Origin: CAZCFB01 sp964511535
GTDB lineage: Bacteria > Myxococcota_A > Polyangia > GCA-2747355 > CAZCFB01
Direction of reading: 5' to 3'
DNA: 64,000 bases
NCBI GenBank assembly: GCA_964511535.1
Contig: CAZEFW010000025.1
Location: 3,694 to 67,693 of the forward strand
Shown in pieces: positions 33,034 to 41,135 of the stretch; within the stretch, counting starts at the first letter, position 1, and the number at the start of each line of letters is the position of its first letter. The notes under the pieces were generated by a model that was not told the DNA's origin, made no database searches, and saw only the letters and a program-made list of their open reading frames with translations. Made by a program: the position numbers and the translations under genes.

Positions 33034-33423
33034 ATGACCGATAACGGGACCGTGGAAATAGACGACGCCTTTGTCTCCCTCACCGAGGACGGCATCGTGG
33101 AGATCCGGCACAAGTCAGGGCTGACGCAGACCCTCGAGACGCTCAACCAGCAGTACAAGGCCACCAGGTCGCTCGCGGGGGACAGCCTGCCGGTCCCGGT
33201 GATGATCGTCATCGGCGAGATGAAGGGACAGACAGGCGAGGTGCGACAGGCGCTGGCCCGGGGCGAGGAGCTGGTGCAGATCTACTCCGCCGCCGCCCTG
33301 GTGTTCCGCACGGCCATCGCCAGGGTGATGGCCTCACTCTTCACTGGCCTGTACCAGCCCGGCATCCCGGTGCGCGCCTTCTCTGAAGAGGACGCCGCCA
33401 TGGCCTGGCTGAGGGACCAGTAA
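33034..33423 (+). CDS. STAS/SpoIIAA-like small protein
   Basis: 129 residues from ATG 33034; a GTG six codons earlier (33016) is also possible. The alpha/beta pattern is DGIVEIRHKSGLTQTLETLN, VPVMIVIGEMKGQTGEVRQA, LVQIYSAAALVFRTAIARVM and FTGLYQPGIPVRAFSEEDAA, then MAWLRDQ. It matches small STAS-like proteins that end in an EEALAWL helix. No conserved phosphorylatable Ser is evident. The PAS protein starts 1 bp after its stop, so the pair likely forms a signalling unit. Confidence 0.65.
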   Translation: MTDNGTVEIDDAFVSLTEDGIVEIRHKSGLTQTLETLNQQYKATRSLAGDSLPVPVMIVIGEMKGQTGEVRQALARGEELVQIYSAAALVFRTAIARVMASLFTGLYQPGIPVRAFSEEDAAMAWLRDQ

Positions 33424-33424
33424 C

Positions 33425-34270
33425 ATGGGCAACGACCGCCGAAGCGCAAAGGTCACCGAGGATCAGCTCAACAAGATCCTCGCCCTGCTGACGAGGTTCA
33501 TGAAGGGCGACTTCGAGCCGCGGTTGCCGGTGGAGGACCCCGACTCGGTGCTCGACGCGATCCACCTCGCGCTCAACATCACCGGCGAGGAGCTGCAGAA
33601 CCAGAAGGAGGCCGCCGACGCCCAGCGCCACGCCCTGGCTGACAGCGAGCGCAAGTTCCGCACCATGGGCGATGCCGCCCACGACGCCATGCTGCTGATG
33701 GATTCCCGGGGCTGCATCGTCTACTGGAACGCCGCCGCCACCCGCATCTTCGGCTGGAGCGAGCAGGAGGCGCTGGGACAGCCGGTGCATACCCTGCTGT
33801 CGCCCGAGCGGTACCACAAGCAGTCTGGAGCGGGCATCGCGGCCTTCGGCGCCACCGGCTCCGGGCCGGTGGTGGGCAAGACCATCGAGTTGATGGCGGT
33901 ACACCGCGACGGCGCCGAGTTCCCGATGGAGCTCTCCCTCTCCTCTGCGTTCATCGGCGGGGGCTGGTACGCCATCGGCATCGTGCGCGACATCACCGAC
34001 CGGCGGCAGATGCAGCGGGCGCTGGTGCGCTCCCGCGACGAGCTGCAGCAGAAGGTGGACCAGCTGGAGAAGGCGAGGGCCCACATTCGCGATCTTCAGG
34101 GGCTGCTGCCGATCTGCATGCACTGCAAGAATGTCCGCGACGACGAGGACACCTGGCAGCGCGTCGATCACTACCTGGCCCGACACACCGACGCGCAGTT
34201 CACCCACGGGCTGTGCCCCGACTGCCTGGAGAAGCACTATCCGAAAGAGGCGCCGCGGTTGCGGCGCTGA
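33425..34270 (+). CDS. PAS-domain protein with C-terminal zinc-type motif
   Basis: 281 residues. A short helical or HAMP-like N-terminus is followed by a PAS domain (about 75-200: FRTMGDAAHDAMLLMDSRGC, YWNAAATRIFGWSEQEALGQ, GIVRDITDRRQMQRAL), then a coiled coil and LPICMHCKNVRDDEDTWQRV plus THGLCPDCLEKHY. This C-terminal CxxCKxxR...CPxC arrangement is a recurrent ending of PAS sensor proteins and resembles a metal or heme site. There is no kinase domain, so signalling must pass to partners, perhaps the STAS-like protein encoded just upstream. Confidence 0.78.
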   Translation: MGNDRRSAKVTEDQLNKILALLTRFMKGDFEPRLPVEDPDSVLDAIHLALNITGEELQNQKEAADAQRHALADSERKFRTMGDAAHDAMLLMDSRGCIVYWNAAATRIFGWSEQEALGQPVHTLLSPERYHKQSGAGIAAFGATGSGPVVGKTIELMAVHRDGAEFPMELSLSSAFIGGGWYAIGIVRDITDRRQMQRALVRSRDELQQKVDQLEKARAHIRDLQGLLPICMHCKNVRDDEDTWQRVDHYLARHTDAQFTHGLCPDCLEKHYPKEAPRLRR

Positions 34271-34274
34271 GGCC

Positions 34275-34310
34275 CAAAGCTACAAAGCTCAAGCCTCAAG
34301 CCTCAAGTCG
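34275..34310 (+). repeat. Tandem heptamer array (CAAGCCT type), copy 1
   Basis: CAAAGCT plus one base, CAAAGCT, CAAGCCT, CAAGCCT, CAAGTCG, beginning 5 bp after the PAS gene stop. The same core (CCTCAAG) recurs at 44805-44839. Confidence 0.8.
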
Positions 34311-34327
34311 GGCGTGCGAAGCTCGAC

Positions 34328-35167
34328 CTAGAAATTGTCCACCGGCTTGAGCCCGGCGCGGAACCGCACCAGCAGGCTGCCCTTGAGCACGTTCTCGATC
34401 TTGCCCCGGCCGTGGTCGGGGTGGTCGATGATCTCCCCCGCCTTGTAGCGCCCGCGTCGCTTGAACGGCCTGACGTCGGTGGCGTTGACCAGCTCCTGCT
34501 GCAGGGCGGTGCGCTCCGCCTCCTTGCGGCGGGTCACGTCCTGGTTCGTCGCGGCCTTGCCGCGGGCCTTGGCGTCGATCGGTTCGCTGTCCGACTTCTT
34601 GCGCGACCGCGCCGGCGTGAGCCGGTAGTTGTGCTGCGCGCCACAGGTCTCGCACACCACCTTCTTCGGCTCCTCGTTGACCATGGCGCTGATGGTGTGC
34701 TCGCGCAGCATCTTGCACGCGCCGCACCACGCCTCGATGGAGCCGCCCACCCGCGGCCTGAGGGACGAGACGATGGCCTCGTACGACTCCACCTTGGGGC
34801 CGGTGCCGGGGCCGCGGTACTCCTCGCCCGGCGCGGTGCCCTCCAGCTTGTCCGCCGTGGCCACCCACCGCTGGTCCCTCGCCATGGGGATGGGCGAACC
34901 GCCGGTCTTGCGCGGCAGCCAGTCAGCCTGCTTGCGCAGGTCGGCGACCTTGCGGCCGAGCTTGCGCTGCAGCTGCATCTGGTCCATCTGGCCCATGCCC
35001 TGCTTGAGCGCGCGGTACTCGTCGCTGATGCGGTCTACCAGCTCCCGGCAAGCGGACTTCTGCTTGTCGGTGGCCATCACCTCACCAGTCAACTCAGCCA
35101 GCATGTCCTGGGCGTCGAAGATCAGGTTGTCGATCTCTTTAATCTTGGCCTGCTGCTCGTCGTTCAA
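34328..35167 (-). CDS. Coiled-coil/zinc-ribbon protein with CarD-like C-terminus
   Basis: 279 residues, TTG start at 35167 (GAGGG upstream), 13 bp after tolB. N-terminal coiled coil (1-75). A zinc ribbon at about 150-195 has paired cysteines: WCGACKMLREH and VVCETCGAQHNY. A basic linker follows, then a C-terminal segment KAGEIIDHPDHGRGKIENVL and SLLVRFRAGLKPV. The latter resembles the small Tudor-like module at the start of CarD-type proteins and the end of PcrA-like helicases (GDxVxHPxFGxGxV), which contacts RNA polymerase. A regulatory role is inferred only. Confidence 0.55.
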   Translation of the reverse strand: MNDEQQAKIKEIDNLIFDAQDMLAELTGEVMATDKQKSACRELVDRISDEYRALKQGMGQMDQMQLQRKLGRKVADLRKQADWLPRKTGGSPIPMARDQRWVATADKLEGTAPGEEYRGPGTGPKVESYEAIVSSLRPRVGGSIEAWCGACKMLREHTISAMVNEEPKKVVCETCGAQHNYRLTPARSRKKSDSEPIDAKARGKAATNQDVTRRKEAERTALQQELVNATDVRPFKRRGRYKAGEIIDHPDHGRGKIENVLKGSLLVRFRAGLKPVDNF

Positions 35168-35180
35168 CGATTCGATCCCT

Positions 35181-36515
35181 CTACTTGCTCCAGTCCGGTG
35201 TCTGGGCGCCGCCGCGATAGACGCGGTGCTGGTTGAGGCCGTCCTCGTTCATCAACCAGACGCCGCCCCTGCTGGAGGAGAAGGCGATGAGACGGCCGCT
35301 CGGGGCCCACGTGGGGCTCTTGTTCGAGCCCTGACCCTGAGTCAGCCGCTTCAACTCGCCGGTTTTGACGTTGATGGTGTAGATGTCGTAGCTGCCCTTT
35401 TCGTCCCTGCCCGTGAACGCCACCAGCGGCCGATCCTTGCGCGGGCACCAGGCGGGCTCCTGGTTGTAGTTGCCCTGGAAGGTGAGCCGCCGGGCCGCGC
35501 CGCCGCTGGCGCCCATGACGTAGATCTGGGGCGTGCCGCCGCGGTTGGAGACGAAGGCCAGCTGGCTGCCGTCGGGCGACCAGGTGGGGGAGGTGTCGAT
35601 GGCCTCGTTGCGGGTCAGCCGGCGCTGGATCTTGCCGCCCTTGCTGATGACGTACAGCTCGGCGTTGCCGTCCTTGCTCAGGGTCAGCGCGATGGACCCG
35701 CCTGACGGGTGCCACGCCGCGCCCGTGTTCAGGCCCGGGTACTTGGAGATCCGCTTGGCCCGGCCGCCGCCGGCCGGCGCCACGAACAGGTCGGTGTTGC
35801 GCCACAGGTACGAGGTGTAAGCGATGACCCCGCCCGGCGACCAGGCCGGCAGCACGTTCTGGTTGCCGGTGCGGCTCACCTTGTAGACGCCGTAGCCGTC
35901 GTAATCCATCACGTAGATGTGGGACATGCGGTTCTTGCGGCTGGTGGTGGCGAAGGCGATCTTGGTGGTGAAGATCCCTCGCTCGCCGGTGTAGTAGTGC
36001 ACCACGTCGTCGCCGAACTTGTGCGCGAGGCGACGCACCGTGCGGCTCGGCCCCTTGTAGGTCTTGCTCAACACCGGGGCGGTGCCCTTGGCCAGGTCGT
36101 AGAGGTAGAACTCCACGGACAGCTCCTTGGCCAGCATGGTGGCCTTGGCCTTGATGACGCCCTGGGCGCCGACGTTGGCCCAAGCCTCGGGCTTGATGCC
36201 GGTGCCCTCGCGGTGCAGGTCGGCCAGGTAGCTCTTGGGATCGATCACCTTGAACAGCCCGATCAGGAGCATGTCGCGGTTCATCACGTCCCGCAGCACC
36301 TTGGCCTGCTTGCCCGCTGCGCCGCCGTCAATGACCGGCGGGATTGCCAGCTTGAACAGGGTCTGCCCCGTGCCGGCGATTTCGGTGTACTGCCGCCCCT
36401 TCTGGGCCCACGCGGGGCCGCACATCAACAGCAGGACAGCCATCAGGAGAGTTGCGGTGGTGGTGGGTGTAGGTCTCATGGCCTGTTTGATATGTGAAGG
36501 GCGCTGGTTATTCAT
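35181..36515 (-). CDS. tolB: Tol-Pal system protein TolB
   Basis: 444 residues; ATG 36515 overlaps the preceding stop (ATGA), and an internal ATG at 36479 would give a cleaner signal peptide (MRPTPTTTATLLMAVLLLMC). The N-terminal TolB domain runs to about 165. A six-bladed WD-like propeller follows with the TolB blade motifs ATTSRKNRMSHIYVMDYDGY, NQNVLPAWSPGG, SPTWSPDGSQLAFVSNRGGT and QEPAWCP. Periplasmic TolB links Pal to the TolQRA motor during outer-membrane constriction. Last of the tolQ-tolR-tolA-tolB set here; no pal gene follows. Confidence 0.93.
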   Translation of the reverse strand: MNNQRPSHIKQAMRPTPTTTATLLMAVLLLMCGPAWAQKGRQYTEIAGTGQTLFKLAIPPVIDGGAAGKQAKVLRDVMNRDMLLIGLFKVIDPKSYLADLHREGTGIKPEAWANVGAQGVIKAKATMLAKELSVEFYLYDLAKGTAPVLSKTYKGPSRTVRRLAHKFGDDVVHYYTGERGIFTTKIAFATTSRKNRMSHIYVMDYDGYGVYKVSRTGNQNVLPAWSPGGVIAYTSYLWRNTDLFVAPAGGGRAKRISKYPGLNTGAAWHPSGGSIALTLSKDGNAELYVISKGGKIQRRLTRNEAIDTSPTWSPDGSQLAFVSNRGGTPQIYVMGASGGAARRLTFQGNYNQEPAWCPRKDRPLVAFTGRDEKGSYDIYTINVKTGELKRLTQGQGSNKSPTWAPSGRLIAFSSSRGGVWLMNEDGLNQHRVYRGGAQTPDWSK

Positions 36516-37252
36516 TGCAGCCCTCGCCAGGTATGTTTCAGCCCCAGCCCGTTGGCCAGAATCGATGCGAAGCGATCTGGTGGCGGGAGCGGAATCTTGT
36601 TGATGGCCTTCCAGGCAGCCTTGACCGAGTTGTCGAAGTGGGCGTTACCCGAACTCCGATCAAACTGCAAGGGGAACTGGATCCGGCCGTTCTTGTCGAT
36701 GCGCAGCACCAGCAGCACGTACAGCGATTTGGCGTCGCCCTTGGGGATGATGGCGGGCAGCGACCAGGTGCGGTTCCACAGGTCTGCGACGCGGGTCATG
36801 TACGAGTCGCCGTCGCTGGCCTTGGTGGCGGTGCCGCCCACCACGCCGTCGGGGCTGCCCTCCTGCTCGATCTCCTGCATGGCGGCAGCCATCAGCTCGG
36901 CCCGGTCCAGCGAGCGCTGCATCCGGTCGGCGTCCTCGGCGTCCCGGTCCTTGCGCTTTTTCTTCTTGCGCGACGGGGCGTCGTTGGCGTCGGCGGAGAG
37001 GTCGATCCCCTCCTCCTTTCGGAGGTTCTTCTGCGGGATGCGCTTGTTGGGCATCTTCTTCTCGTCGCGCTGCTTGCCCAGGCGCACCAGCTTGGCCACC
37101 ACGTAGCTCGGCGGCGGCGGCGGCTTCTGGGCCGCCTCCAGCCGGGCGCGGTACAGAAAGATCCCCACCACGGCGCCACCGTGCAACAGCACCGTGACCA
37201 CGAGCCCCAGGATGGCCACCGGCTCGAACTTCTTTTTCTTGCCGTAGCTCAC
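36512..37252 (-). CDS. TolA-like/TonB-C-terminal protein
   Basis: 246 residues, GTG start overlapping the tolR stop (GTGA). One membrane helix (about 9-32: AILGLVVTVLLHGGAVVGIF) is followed by a charged Lys/Glu/Asp-rich middle (about 50-125, DAPSRKKKKRKDRDAEDADR) and a C-terminal domain at about 150-245 (YVLLVLRIDKNGRIQFPLQF, FDNSVKAAWKAINKIPLPPP) typical of TolA/TonB-C. Its position between tolR and tolB makes TolA the natural assignment, although it is shorter than enterobacterial TolA. Confidence 0.82.
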   Translation of the reverse strand: MSYGKKKKFEPVAILGLVVTVLLHGGAVVGIFLYRARLEAAQKPPPPPSYVVAKLVRLGKQRDEKKMPNKRIPQKNLRKEEGIDLSADANDAPSRKKKKRKDRDAEDADRMQRSLDRAELMAAAMQEIEQEGSPDGVVGGTATKASDGDSYMTRVADLWNRTWSLPAIIPKGDAKSLYVLLVLRIDKNGRIQFPLQFDRSSGNAHFDNSVKAAWKAINKIPLPPPDRFASILANGLGLKHTWRGLQ

Positions 37253-37773
37253 CTCTTGCCCGCGGCCGCCTCCTTCTTCTCCACATCCTTCGACCCGCCT
37301 GCTGCCCCGGACGCCGGCTCGGCGGGCGCCAGGTCGCCCTGCTCGGTCTCGGCGCCGCTCTCGGCTCCCTCGGCAGAGTCGGTGATCATGCCCACGTTCT
37401 CGATGCCCGCCAGCTTGGCCATGGCCATCACCTTGACCACCAGCCCGTACGGCAGGCGACGGTCAGCGCGGATGTACAGCTCCTTGTCCGCCTGCAGCTT
37501 GGCGTTGAACTTCAGCTTGTTCTCCAGCAGGGAGAAGGGGATGAAGGTCTTGCCCAGGTAGATGCGCCGCGAGCGGTCGATGTGCAGCACCAGCTTCTTC
37601 TCGTCGGCCTCGAGGTTCTGCGCCCGGGCCTTGGGCAGGTCGATGTCCACGCCCTGCTGGATGAGCGGCGCGGTGACCATGAAGATGATGAGCAGGACCA
37701 ACATCACGTCCACCAGCGGGGTGACGTTGATCTCCGACAGCATCGAGCCGCCCCCGCCAGTGCTCATGGCCAT
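37249..37773 (-). CDS. tolR: TolR/ExbD-family protein
   Basis: 174 residues, ATG 37773 with GAGGTG upstream. The N-terminus MLSEINVTPLVDVMLVLLII is the TolR/ExbD signature, with the channel aspartate in TPLVDV; the periplasmic domain holds DLPKARAQ and ADRRLPYGLVVKVMAMAKLA. The C-terminal 35 residues are an extra acidic Ala/Glu tail. Together with TolQ it forms the proton-driven motor that energises the TolA-like protein. It overlaps the downstream gene by 4 bp. Confidence 0.93.
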   Translation of the reverse strand: MAMSTGGGGSMLSEINVTPLVDVMLVLLIIFMVTAPLIQQGVDIDLPKARAQNLEADEKKLVLHIDRSRRIYLGKTFIPFSLLENKLKFNAKLQADKELYIRADRRLPYGLVVKVMAMAKLAGIENVGMITDSAEGAESGAETEQGDLAPAEPASGAAGGSKDVEKKEAAAGKR

Positions 37774-37828
37774 GCTCTCACCTCACTAGAAAATACGTCA
37801 GCAACATCATAAAGCCTCCGGCCACGCC

Positions 37829-38560
37829 TTACTTGATGAAGTGGCGCTTGATGATGTTGAGGAAGTCGCTGCTGAAGGCCTCCATCTCCGAGTGCAGCAC
37901 CTTGATGCGCCGCACGAAGTAGTTGAAGGCGATGACCGCCGGGATCGCCGCCATCAGCCCGATGGCTGTGGCGATGAGCGCCTCGGCGATACCGGGCGCC
38001 ACTGTGGCCAGGTTGGCCGCGCCCTTTTCGCCGATGGAGCGGAACGAGTTCATGATGCCCCACACCGTGCCGAACAGGCCCACGAATGGCGCCGCCGAGC
38101 CGGTGGTGGCCAGGAAAGGCACCATGCTCTCCAGGTGGGTCATCTCGCTCTGCACCGTGCGCTCCAGCGAGCGCTCGATGCTCTGCATGTCACCCAGCCA
38201 GCCGGCCTGATCTCCGCGGCCCGTGGCCTTGGCCTTCTCGATCTTGGTCAGCTCGATGTAGCCGGCCTTGAACACCTGGGAGATGGGCGATCGCTTGAGC
38301 CCCTCGGCCACCTCGTAGATATGCTCCAGCTTCTTGGAGTGCCAGAAGTTCTCCAGGAACTCGTCCGACTCGGACTGGGCCTTGTGCAGGTAGAAGAACT
38401 TGTATCCGATGATGTACCAGGACACGAGGCTGAAAAAGACGAGGAGCACCAGCACGCCCATGACCATGCCAGAGGCCTGCATGACCAGGCTCATGATGTC
38501 CATATCTGTGGGTTGTGCAGATGCCCCGGTGAGCAGGGTAAGCAGGAAGCCCGATTCCAT
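37829..38560 (-). CDS. tolQ: TolQ proton channel
   Basis: 243 residues from ATG 38560 (MESGFLLTLLTGASAQPTDM); the longer reading to 38611 adds an unlikely N-terminus. Three membrane helices: about 28-52, 141-160 (ATTGSAAPFVGLFGTVWGIM) and 180-205 (GIAEALIATAIGLMAAIPAV). The conserved Thr and Ala/Gly-rich motifs of the MotA/TolQ/ExbB channel are in place. It is the first gene of the tol operon, with TolR 55 bp downstream, and it is divergent from the lipoprotein gene at 38642. Confidence 0.94.
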   Translation of the reverse strand: MESGFLLTLLTGASAQPTDMDIMSLVMQASGMVMGVLVLLVFFSLVSWYIIGYKFFYLHKAQSESDEFLENFWHSKKLEHIYEVAEGLKRSPISQVFKAGYIELTKIEKAKATGRGDQAGWLGDMQSIERSLERTVQSEMTHLESMVPFLATTGSAAPFVGLFGTVWGIMNSFRSIGEKGAANLATVAPGIAEALIATAIGLMAAIPAVIAFNYFVRRIKVLHSEMEAFSSDFLNIIKRHFIK

Positions 38561-38587
38561 GGAATGTGCTACCTTTTGGTTGGTTTG

Positions 38588-38618
38588 TTGACAGAATACC
38601 GCGCTACCCAACTAACAT
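38588..38618 (+). promoter_or_regulatory. Candidate sigma-70 promoter of the 38642 lipoprotein gene
   Basis: TTGACA (38588-38593), a 19-base spacer and TAACAT (38613-38618), placing a transcript start about 15 bases before ATG 38642. Spacer length is at the long edge; the -35 match is perfect. Confidence 0.4.
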
Positions 38619-38641
38619 AGAGGGGCGGGCAAGTCAAACTA

Positions 38642-39082
38642 ATGACTCGGTTTCTTGGAATTCTGACGGCGCTTGTGCTGGCAAGTCAGGGCTGCGTCGA
38701 TGTGCAGGGTGGAGCCATCGAGGCGCGCTGGGACATCCGCAACAAGCTCGGCGAACGCATCGGGTGCGCCAAGGCGGCGCAGCAGGTGGGGCTGAGCCGG
38801 CTGCGGTTCAAGGTCGCGCCCGTTGGCGGGGGCGCAGATCCGTGCGCAACGGACGAACGGTGCCGCTTCGACTGCGCCGGGGTGGAGGGGGACGTTGTGC
38901 TCGGCAGCACGCCCTTCATGGTGCCCGAGGGCCGCTACGCCATCTCAACGGTGTGCCTCGACACAAAGGGCACGGCGCTGACGCCGACGGACGGGGTGAT
39001 CACACCGACCCCGGTGGTCCGTTCGGTGTTCGAGGGGGAAGTAACTGACCTGGATGTGAACTTGATCATCGCCGACCGCTGA
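38642..39082 (+). CDS. Small lipoprotein, family A member 1
   Basis: 146 residues; signal peptide MTRFLGILTALVLASQG with lipobox Cys18. The mature domain begins IEARWDIRNKLGERIGCAKA and holds more Cys (DPCATDERCRFDCAG), followed by beta-rich sequence (FMVPEGRYAISTVCLDTKGT, VFEGEVTDLDVNLII). The opening Trp motif and pattern recur in the next two lipoproteins (39171, 40576), so these are paralogues in tandem. Function is unknown; a small Cys-stabilised beta domain at the outer membrane is likely. Confidence 0.65.
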   Translation: MTRFLGILTALVLASQGCVDVQGGAIEARWDIRNKLGERIGCAKAAQQVGLSRLRFKVAPVGGGADPCATDERCRFDCAGVEGDVVLGSTPFMVPEGRYAISTVCLDTKGTALTPTDGVITPTPVVRSVFEGEVTDLDVNLIIADR

Positions 39083-39170
39083 TGTCGGCAAATATAATTG
39101 CGTCATGACGGTTGAGCGCGCATGACTAAACAGCCGTTCGTGGACGTTTATCTGGACATGGAGAGAAATC

Positions 39171-40394
39171 ATGAGAGCTAAAGTTGTCCTGTTCAGCATC
39201 CTGGTGGTGGCCGCCGCGGCGTGCGGGCCGATCTTTTTCTGGGATCTTCGTGTGACCTGGAAGATTGACGGTTCGGACAGCCAGTCCCTTTGCTCCACCT
39301 ACAATATCGGGGAGTTCGACGTGTATGTGAGCGGACCGGAGAGCCGGGTCCGCTCGTTCCCCTGTGCAGCCGCCTGGGACAGCGATACCCGCTTCTTTTC
39401 CATCGAGGAGGGGTTCTACTCGGTGAGGATCAAGGTCAAGGAGAAGGGCACCGGCAAGATCCTCGCCGAGCGCTCCGAGACCGTGCATGTGCTGGACGAT
39501 GAGATCGCCCCTGAGCCGGACCGGGCGGAGATCGCCTTCCGCTCCACCGACTTCACAGGCGGCAGCACCCAGCCCCGGATCAACTTCTACTGGAACATCA
39601 ACAACACGGTGGACGGCACGGCCAAGGGCAAGAGCTGGGACACCTGCGCCGAGGTGGGCGCCTCCAAGGCGGTGCTGACCATCCAGCCCATCACCTCGTC
39701 CGGCGCCAACGATGGCCCGGCCCAGACCGCCTCCCGCGATTGCCACGCCGGGGGCAACATGTCCGCGGCCCTGAACGTGGCCCCCGGCGACTACAAGGTC
39801 TCGGTCAAGCTGGTGGACTCGGCGGGCGCTGACCTGACCACGGCCACGCAGATCAACGCGCCGGAGGCCAAGCTCACCAGCATCACCAGCAGCAAGCCGG
39901 GCGAGTTCGTGGCGGACTTTTACTGGTACAGCTTCAAGCAGGGCAAGGCCGACTCCATCACCGGCACCTACTACTTCAACCTCACCTTCGGCGACAACAA
40001 GCAGAGCTGCGGCGGCACCAACCCGCCGGTGAGCGGCGTGGCCATGAGCCTGTCGCGGCTGACGAGCGTGCCGGCAGGGACCTACAGCGCGGTGACCGCC
40101 CAGGTGTGCACCGAGGCGGGCAAGTGCTTCAGCTCCAACGGCAGCGACGCCGGCGTGTGCCAGGACAAGACCAAGAAGTACGACGTCAAGAAGGTCAAGT
40201 GGGGCCTGTACAAGGGGACCCTGTCCGGCACCGCCACCAACCTCGAGGTGTGCTGGAAGCAGAGCACCTTCTCCGACTCCAAGGTGGACGGCTTCGGCAG
40301 CTTGCTGCTGGTGGGCGCGGGGGACGCCAACCCGGTGCGCGCCATCAACGTGGCCAAGGACAAGAGCAACACCTCCAAGACCTGCAACCCCTGA
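39171..40394 (+). CDS. Lipoprotein, family A member 2 (long)
   Basis: 407 residues; MRAKVVLFSILVVAAAA with Cys18 of a lipobox. WDLRVTWKIDGSDSQSLCST matches the opening of the neighbouring lipoproteins. The protein then has about three beta-sandwich-like segments (FSIEEGFYSVRIKVKEKGTG, RINFYWNINNTVDGTAKG, VAPGDYKVSVKLVDSAGADL, VADFYWYSFKQGKADSI), the second and third again carrying the FYW motif. It looks like an expanded member made of repeated copies of the same domain. No enzyme motif is seen. Confidence 0.65.
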   Translation: MRAKVVLFSILVVAAAACGPIFFWDLRVTWKIDGSDSQSLCSTYNIGEFDVYVSGPESRVRSFPCAAAWDSDTRFFSIEEGFYSVRIKVKEKGTGKILAERSETVHVLDDEIAPEPDRAEIAFRSTDFTGGSTQPRINFYWNINNTVDGTAKGKSWDTCAEVGASKAVLTIQPITSSGANDGPAQTASRDCHAGGNMSAALNVAPGDYKVSVKLVDSAGADLTTATQINAPEAKLTSITSSKPGEFVADFYWYSFKQGKADSITGTYYFNLTFGDNKQSCGGTNPPVSGVAMSLSRLTSVPAGTYSAVTAQVCTEAGKCFSSNGSDAGVCQDKTKKYDVKKVKWGLYKGTLSGTATNLEVCWKQSTFSDSKVDGFGSLLLVGAGDANPVRAINVAKDKSNTSKTCNP

Positions 40395-40575
40395 TCTGAG
40401 GGTTGTTTTCCGGATAATCCAAACAGCTCTTCGCTCCTGGCGGCCGCCAGGATCCTCCCAACGAGGGCATGACCAGCCAGTCCAGCTTCAGCGGAGTTGC
40501 ACCGCGAAAGCGGGGCGCAGGGCCAAGGCTCCTGCCTTGACCCGATCGGTCGCGACCGCTACCCTTCAGGGCGAC

Positions 40576-41097
40576 ATGAACCTATTTAACCGTTGTTATC
40601 TTTGTGTTTTTGCATTTGCCCTGATCGCCGGCGGCTGCGGCGAGGCGGGCAGCTACGAATTGAGCTGGACCATCAGCAAGCTGGACGGCAAGGCGGCCCC
40701 GTGCACGGTGAGCTCGGTCCACACTTGCAGCAAGGCGGGGCTCGACTCGCTGCAGGTGGTGGTGCTGCGAACCGGCGACGCCGAGGAGACCGCGCTCCAC
40801 CCGTGCTACACGCCCGGTGATGGCGCCCTGGGCAGGGGACCCGACCTGACGGATGGTCCTGTCACGTTGCGGGTGACCGGGCTGTCGCCCGGCGGCCAGC
40901 AGCTCACTTCGCCCGTGGAGGTCAGCGCCGACATTCCCCTTGAAGGGCTGGTCAAGGTCAAGATCAACCTCCCCCGCCCACCCCGCTGTGCCGACGGCGT
41001 GGACAATGACGGAGACGGCCTGGTGGACCTCAAGGATCCCGAGTGCAAGGGGGCTGACAAGGGCAACGAGTCGGCATCGCCCAAAGACGAGTGCTGA
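40576..41097 (+). CDS. Lipoprotein, family A member 3 with DNDGDG motif
   Basis: 173 residues from ATG 40576 (a longer reading lacks the signal): MNLFNRCYLCVFAFALIAGG with lipobox Cys21. YELSWTISKLDGKAAPCTVS resembles the openings of the two genes before it. The C-terminus RCADGVDNDGDGLVDLKDPE, then CKG, is the DxDNDGDG calcium-binding-type motif frequent at the ends of myxobacterial surface proteins. Probably co-evolved with its neighbours as outer-membrane lipoproteins of unknown role. Confidence 0.68.
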   Translation: MNLFNRCYLCVFAFALIAGGCGEAGSYELSWTISKLDGKAAPCTVSSVHTCSKAGLDSLQVVVLRTGDAEETALHPCYTPGDGALGRGPDLTDGPVTLRVTGLSPGGQQLTSPVEVSADIPLEGLVKVKINLPRPPRCADGVDNDGDGLVDLKDPECKGADKGNESASPKDEC

Positions 41098-41135
41098 CCC
41101 GATGCCCGGGCGCCTTTTTCTGCTGGAGTTGACGC

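Noticed and set aside
41098..41135. Intrinsic terminator (CCCG...CGGG then TTTTT) after the third lipoprotein gene
   Set aside because: The stem is only 4 bp and the T-run is separated from it by a CGCC; too weak to report.
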